Source: Planctomycetaceae bacterium (GTDB lineage: Bacteria; Planctomycetota; Planctomycetia; Pirellulales; Pirellulaceae). From it: a stretch of 9,655 nt of DNA. The notes beneath the pieces were generated by a model. It did no database searches. It was not told the origin of the DNA and saw nothing but the letters and a program-made list of their open reading frames with translations. The position numbers and the translations under genes were made by a program. Below are positions 7,547 to 9,655 of this stretch, one piece after another (position 1 is the first letter of the stretch; the number at the start of each line of letters is the position of its first letter). The DNA is taken from positions 14,046 to 23,700 of the forward strand of contig DMPQ01000029.1 in NCBI GenBank assembly GCA_003455945.1. The letters are read 5' to 3'.

Positions 7547-7947
7547 GTCGGCGGATTCGCTTCATCGGTCGGAAACCTGGCGAAGACGATCGGATTCCCG
7601 GCGGGATCGCAGACACCGATCTCTTCCGATCCGTAGAACGTCGTCCGCCGATCGAACAATCGAGGGACGCCGTTCAAGCGAGACTGGAACGCCTCGAGAT
7701 CGTCGACCTTCAGAAAGAGCAGCGTCCGAAAGATGCCGTCGGCCAGCGAAGGCATATCGTCCGCGATGCTCGCTCGGCTCTGGAGCATCAGGGTGATGCC
7801 GTCGCGAGCCAGGATCACGAAGCCGAGCCCGTGGTCGCCGGGGACCTGATCGACCAAGGCAAACTCCAAGCGGTCGATCCAGAACGGCAACAACGGCTCG
7901 ATCGTCTCGACGATCAGCACGGGGGTCGCACTCAGCAGGCGGGACAT
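7543..7947 (-). CDS. VOC superfamily (glyoxalase/bleomycin-resistance fold) protein
   Basis: A protein of 134 residues, a normal single-chain VOC length. Two beta-alpha-beta-beta-beta halves are visible. The first is SATPVLIVETIEPLLPFWIDRLEF (6-29), then GLGFVILARDGITLMLQSR (40-58). The second is FRTLLFLKVDDLEAFQSRL (73-91), ending YGSEEIGVCDPAGNPIVFARF (105-125), the classic DPxGNxxxF closing strand. The family includes glyoxalase I, extradiol dioxygenases and antibiotic-binding proteins; substrate and metal use cannot be told here, and Glu108/Glu109 in YGSEE are candidate metal ligands. I chose the ATG at 7947, next to the first strand, with a weak GAGAG ribosome site; an ATG at 7962 would add five residues. 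The frame stays open to 8136, but that part is Arg-rich and not protein-like. It is the first gene of the operon with the membrane protein and DUF1805 genes. Confidence 0.82.
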   Translation of the reverse strand: MSRLLSATPVLIVETIEPLLPFWIDRLEFALVDQVPGDHGLGFVILARDGITLMLQSRASIADDMPSLADGIFRTLLFLKVDDLEAFQSRLNGVPRLFDRRTTFYGSEEIGVCDPAGNPIVFARFPTDEANPPT

Positions 7948-8131
7948 CGAAGCTCTCGGCATCGAGGGGGCGAGGCGAACGGCGCGCCGCAATCCGCGTC
8001 GATCATCGTGCGGCCGAGCCCGCCGGTTCGCACGAGCCACGGAGGACGACCGAACGCCTGAAGGTCCGATCGTAGCCGTTCGAGGCACCACGCTCCATGC
8101 AGCGTGCGGCGCGAGTCCCGTTTTCGGAATC

Positions 8132-8146
8132 CGCACGGGGCGTGCG
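8132..8146. repeat. Short perfect inverted repeat upstream of csrA
   Basis: CGCACG and CGTGCG are exact reverse complements separated by GGG. The element sits about 40 bp upstream of the candidate csrA -35, where a DNA-binding protein could act, but a 6-bp arm in GC-rich DNA can occur by chance. Confidence 0.3.
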
Positions 8147-8183
8147 TTGTCGCTCGATCTTGCTCTCCGCCACGACTCGGTTC

Positions 8184-8212
8184 TTGCGACCGCTCCGGCG
8201 AACTGCTAGCTT
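8184..8212 (+). promoter_or_regulatory. Candidate csrA promoter
   Basis: TTGCGA (8184-8189) and TAGCTT (8207-8212) are separated by exactly 17 nt, and TGC precedes the second hexamer as in an extended -10. Matches to consensus are four of six and three of six. Transcription would start near 8219 and give a leader of about 230 nt, covering both hairpins at 8246-8262 and 8360-8382. The prediction is weak on sequence alone. Confidence 0.3.
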
Positions 8213-8245
8213 CTGAGCGTTCGTAACTCCGGCCGTGTGCGCCTG

Positions 8246-8262
8246 CGCACTGCGGGAGTGCG
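8246..8262 (+). promoter_or_regulatory. csrA leader hairpin 1
   Basis: CGCACT (8246-8251) pairs fully with AGTGCG (8257-8262) around the loop GCGGG. A GGA triplet overlaps the loop and closing pair (8255-8257), but the full ANGGA consensus is absent, so any CsrA binding here would be weaker than at the second hairpin. Confidence 0.3.
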
Positions 8263-8359
8263 GTGGCGATCGAGAGGGCGTTCCGCAGCGACCTCTCGGC
8301 TGCCCGCAGACGGCTCGTCGGTCGAACGCCGCGACGCGAGTCCTGCGAACAGCCGCGGT

Positions 8360-8382
8360 CGACTGGCCACGGAGGCGAGTCG
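8360..8382 (+). promoter_or_regulatory. Candidate CsrA-binding hairpin in the csrA leader
   Basis: CGACT (8360-8364) pairs with AGTCG (8378-8382), then a G-G mismatch, then GCC (8366-8368) pairs with GGC (8374-8376). This leaves the pentaloop ACGGA (8369-8373), an exact fit to the ANGGA core that CsrA recognises in hairpin loops. Further weaker pairs with G-U wobbles extend the base outward. The site is about 76 nt upstream of the csrA ATG. The csrA ribosome site itself (GGAG, 8438-8441) also contains GGA, so two sites could be bridged by the CsrA dimer. In E. coli CsrA represses its own translation through its leader; the same here is inference. Confidence 0.45.
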
Positions 8383-8448
8383 GCTGTCCGCATGCGGTGC
8401 ATGAGCGAAGAGGTCCCGGCGCGGGTGCCCGGACGGCGGAGTCAAGCC

Positions 8449-8664
8449 ATGTTGGTGCTCAGTCGCAAGGTCGGCGAACGGATCCTGATCGGCCAGGACA
8501 TCGCGATCACGGTGGTTCGCGTCAGCGGCGGCGGTGTCCGCTTGGGAATCGAGGCGCCGAACGATCTGCCGGTCGTGCGCGAGGAGTTGGCCAAGGCGAT
8601 GCGAGGCGAACTCCCGGCACCGTCGTCTCCGAGCGAACGGGACGGTGACGCGCCGCGAGGCTGA
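8449..8664 (+). CDS. csrA: Carbon storage regulator CsrA
   Basis: A protein of 71 residues, near the usual 60-75. CsrA is a dimeric RNA-binding protein that binds GGA motifs in mRNA leaders, often over the ribosome site, and changes translation or stability. The sequence starts MLVLSRKVGERILIGQDI and continues GGGVRLGIEAP (27-37) and VVREEL (42-47). It aligns with the E. coli protein without gaps over the first 46 residues, and both RNA-contacting positions are kept: Leu4/Arg6 in the first strand and Arg44. The C-terminal 20 residues are polar and probably flexible. The ATG at 8449 gives the canonical MLVLSR start, with GGAG 7 nt upstream; the in-frame ATG at 8401 would add 16 non-family residues. 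No flagellar or fliW gene is visible beside it. It is convergent with the FtsQ-like gene (69-bp gap). Confidence 0.95.
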   Translation: MLVLSRKVGERILIGQDIAITVVRVSGGGVRLGIEAPNDLPVVREELAKAMRGELPAPSSPSERDGDAPRG

Positions 8665-8733
8665 GGCAGCGTCGCTGGAGTCGGCTCGTACGTCGATCGG
8701 CGCGGCGTCCGGCTCCCTCATTCTTCGGTCCGT

Positions 8734-9621
8734 TCACGGGACGCGCCGCACTACCTCGCCCGTTCGGACATCGAAGTCGAAATCGTCCAAGCGGAACGTC
8801 GTCCCCTCCGGCAGCCAATCGGGCTGGCGCGAAGCCGCGAGCATCGCCTCGATCTTGGCCGCCGCCGGTGCCTCGCCGGCGCTCTCTTCACCCGGGGCAT
8901 GCCCCCACAGGACTCGGCGGCAGAGGATCTTGTCCCGGTTCAGCAGATGCAGCTCGAAGACCGGCCGCTCGTTGCGCGTCGGGGCATCGAGCGGCGGGGG
9001 GACGAGCTGGATGCGGTAGACACCGCAATCGGCCCATCGGTCTTCCCACGCGGCGGCGATTCGCGCGGCCGATTCGATGCGCGGATCGGGCCAGACCCGA
9101 CCGTCGATCAGGCCATGCATCGCCGGCTGGAGCACGGCGATCTTCAGATAGTTCCACGTCTCGAGCTTCGAGAACTCGTTTCCGGGGAGCAGCACGGCCG
9201 TTCCGTCGATCGGTTGGAACTTCGATTCCCCCTGAAACTCGATCTCGACCATCGCGACCGGGCGGCGATAGTCGAGCGTGGTGAAGACGCCGGCCGGCGT
9301 CTTGCGCACTTCGACGACGTCGGCGACCCAAGCCTGAACGGCAAAGGCATCGCGCACCTGCGAGACGAGATCACCGTCGAGCAGCGAGCGCCCTTCGAGG
9401 GCTCCGATCCGGAGTGCCGAGTCGACGACGTTCGACTTGATCCACGGCGGCTGGGGCGAGGCGAGCAGGTTGTCGGCGCCGAGGGTCAGACGACGATGCG
9501 CCGTCAGTTCATCCGAGTAGCGACTCCACGCCGCTCGACCACCGAAGAGAAGACCGAACGCCAGAGCGGTCGCCCAGAAGGCGCGTCGCCGCACGAGCGA
9601 AACGATCCCTCCACCGGCCAA
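8734..9621 (-). CDS. Single-pass membrane protein with FtsQ/POTRA-like extracytoplasmic region
   Basis: At least 295 residues. An Arg-rich start (SLVRRR) leads into one membrane helix (about 14-33), and the rest should lie outside the cytoplasm. Residues about 60-128 follow the FtsQ/DivIB POTRA order: helix, GRSLLDGDLVSQVRDAF, then AWVADVVEVRKTPAGVFTTL ending in YRRPVAMVEI, and QPIDGTAVLLPGNEF (136-150), which corresponds to the FtsQ 'D-x-x-G-x-x-x' beta strand. Residues about 180-295 are planctomycete-like and unnamed. FtsQ links divisome proteins in most bacteria; the assignment here is inference from pattern, without a strong motif. The listed start is a TTG without a good ribosome site. 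A GTG at 9594 (GGAGGG about 12 nt upstream) is an alternative, and the frame is open to 9655, so the true start may lie outside. It is convergent with csrA. Confidence 0.7.
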   Translation of the reverse strand: MAGGGIVSLVRRRAFWATALAFGLLFGGRAAWSRYSDELTAHRRLTLGADNLLASPQPPWIKSNVVDSALRIGALEGRSLLDGDLVSQVRDAFAVQAWVADVVEVRKTPAGVFTTLDYRRPVAMVEIEFQGESKFQPIDGTAVLLPGNEFSKLETWNYLKIAVLQPAMHGLIDGRVWPDPRIESAARIAAAWEDRWADCGVYRIQLVPPPLDAPTRNERPVFELHLLNRDKILCRRVLWGHAPGEESAGEAPAAAKIEAMLAASRQPDWLPEGTTFRLDDFDFDVRTGEVVRRVP

Positions 9622-9655
9622 CCCTCGCCAATCGGCAAGGTCCGCGATTCCCGAA

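Larger units (their letters stand above)
7948..8448. other. Divergent intergenic region, VOC operon to csrA
   Basis: These 501 bases hold no gene I can support; the open frames crossing them translate to Arg/Ser/Ala-rich sequence without domains. The right part (from about 8184) carries a candidate csrA promoter and two leader hairpins, listed separately. A perfect hairpin lies at 8132-8146. On the minus strand a TACGAT hexamer (8069-8074) is the best -10-like match for the VOC operon, without a -35. Confidence 0.6.

Noticed and set aside
8206..8721. Minus-strand open frame covering csrA and its leader
   Set aside because: It is antisense to the clearly conserved csrA gene and has no recognisable domain.
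1..9655. Possible defence, mobile or secondary-metabolite system
   Set aside because: I looked for nucleases, transposases, integrases, repeats with regular spacing, tRNAs and large synthases and saw none; the genes read as ordinary housekeeping and envelope functions.

Overview
The window is about two-thirds G+C and reads as planctomycete chromosome. The main evidence is a BBP7-type outer-membrane beta-barrel gene with a C-terminal half typical of Planctomycetes. Supporting evidence is a membrane protein with an Arg/Phe-rich N-terminus that runs straight into its first helix, a PSP1-domain protein with a Gly/Cys-rich tail, and long secreted or membrane proteins without close named families. 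There are no RNA genes, insertion sequences, CRISPR arrays or phage genes, and base and codon use look uniform throughout.

Layout, left to right. (1) 1-2099, minus strand: the N-terminal 699 residues or so of a large exported protein of unknown function, running off the left edge. (2) A 356-bp divergent intergenic region. (3) 2456-4528, plus: BBP7 outer-membrane beta-barrel protein with an unusually long Pro/Val/Ala-rich segment between signal peptide and barrel. (4) 4551-5600, minus: biotin synthase BioB, convergent with the barrel gene. (5) A 279-bp divergent region with a strong 48-nt imperfect inverted repeat that would lie at the start of the bioB transcript. (6) 5880-6593, plus: PSP1-domain (RicT-like) protein with a six-cysteine tail. 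(7) 7947 down to 6646, minus: a tight three-gene operon of a VOC (glyoxalase-fold) protein, a four-helix membrane protein and a DUF1805/YunC-like protein. The first two genes overlap by ATGA and the last two are 4 nt apart. (8) A 501-bp divergent region whose right part is the likely csrA leader. (9) 8449-8664, plus: csrA. (10) 9621 down to 8734, minus: a single-pass membrane protein whose extracytoplasmic part resembles the POTRA/beta region of FtsQ/DivIB. Its reading frame is still open at the right edge.

The genes look like independent housekeeping and envelope units rather than one accessory system, and I see no defence or mobile module. The points most worth following are the csrA leader, where a hairpin presents exactly ACGGA in its loop and suggests CsrA autoregulation; the bioB leader inverted repeat with two mutually exclusive pairings; the FtsQ/POTRA-like protein, since planctomycetes generally lack FtsZ; and the uncharacterised VOC-membrane-DUF1805 operon.
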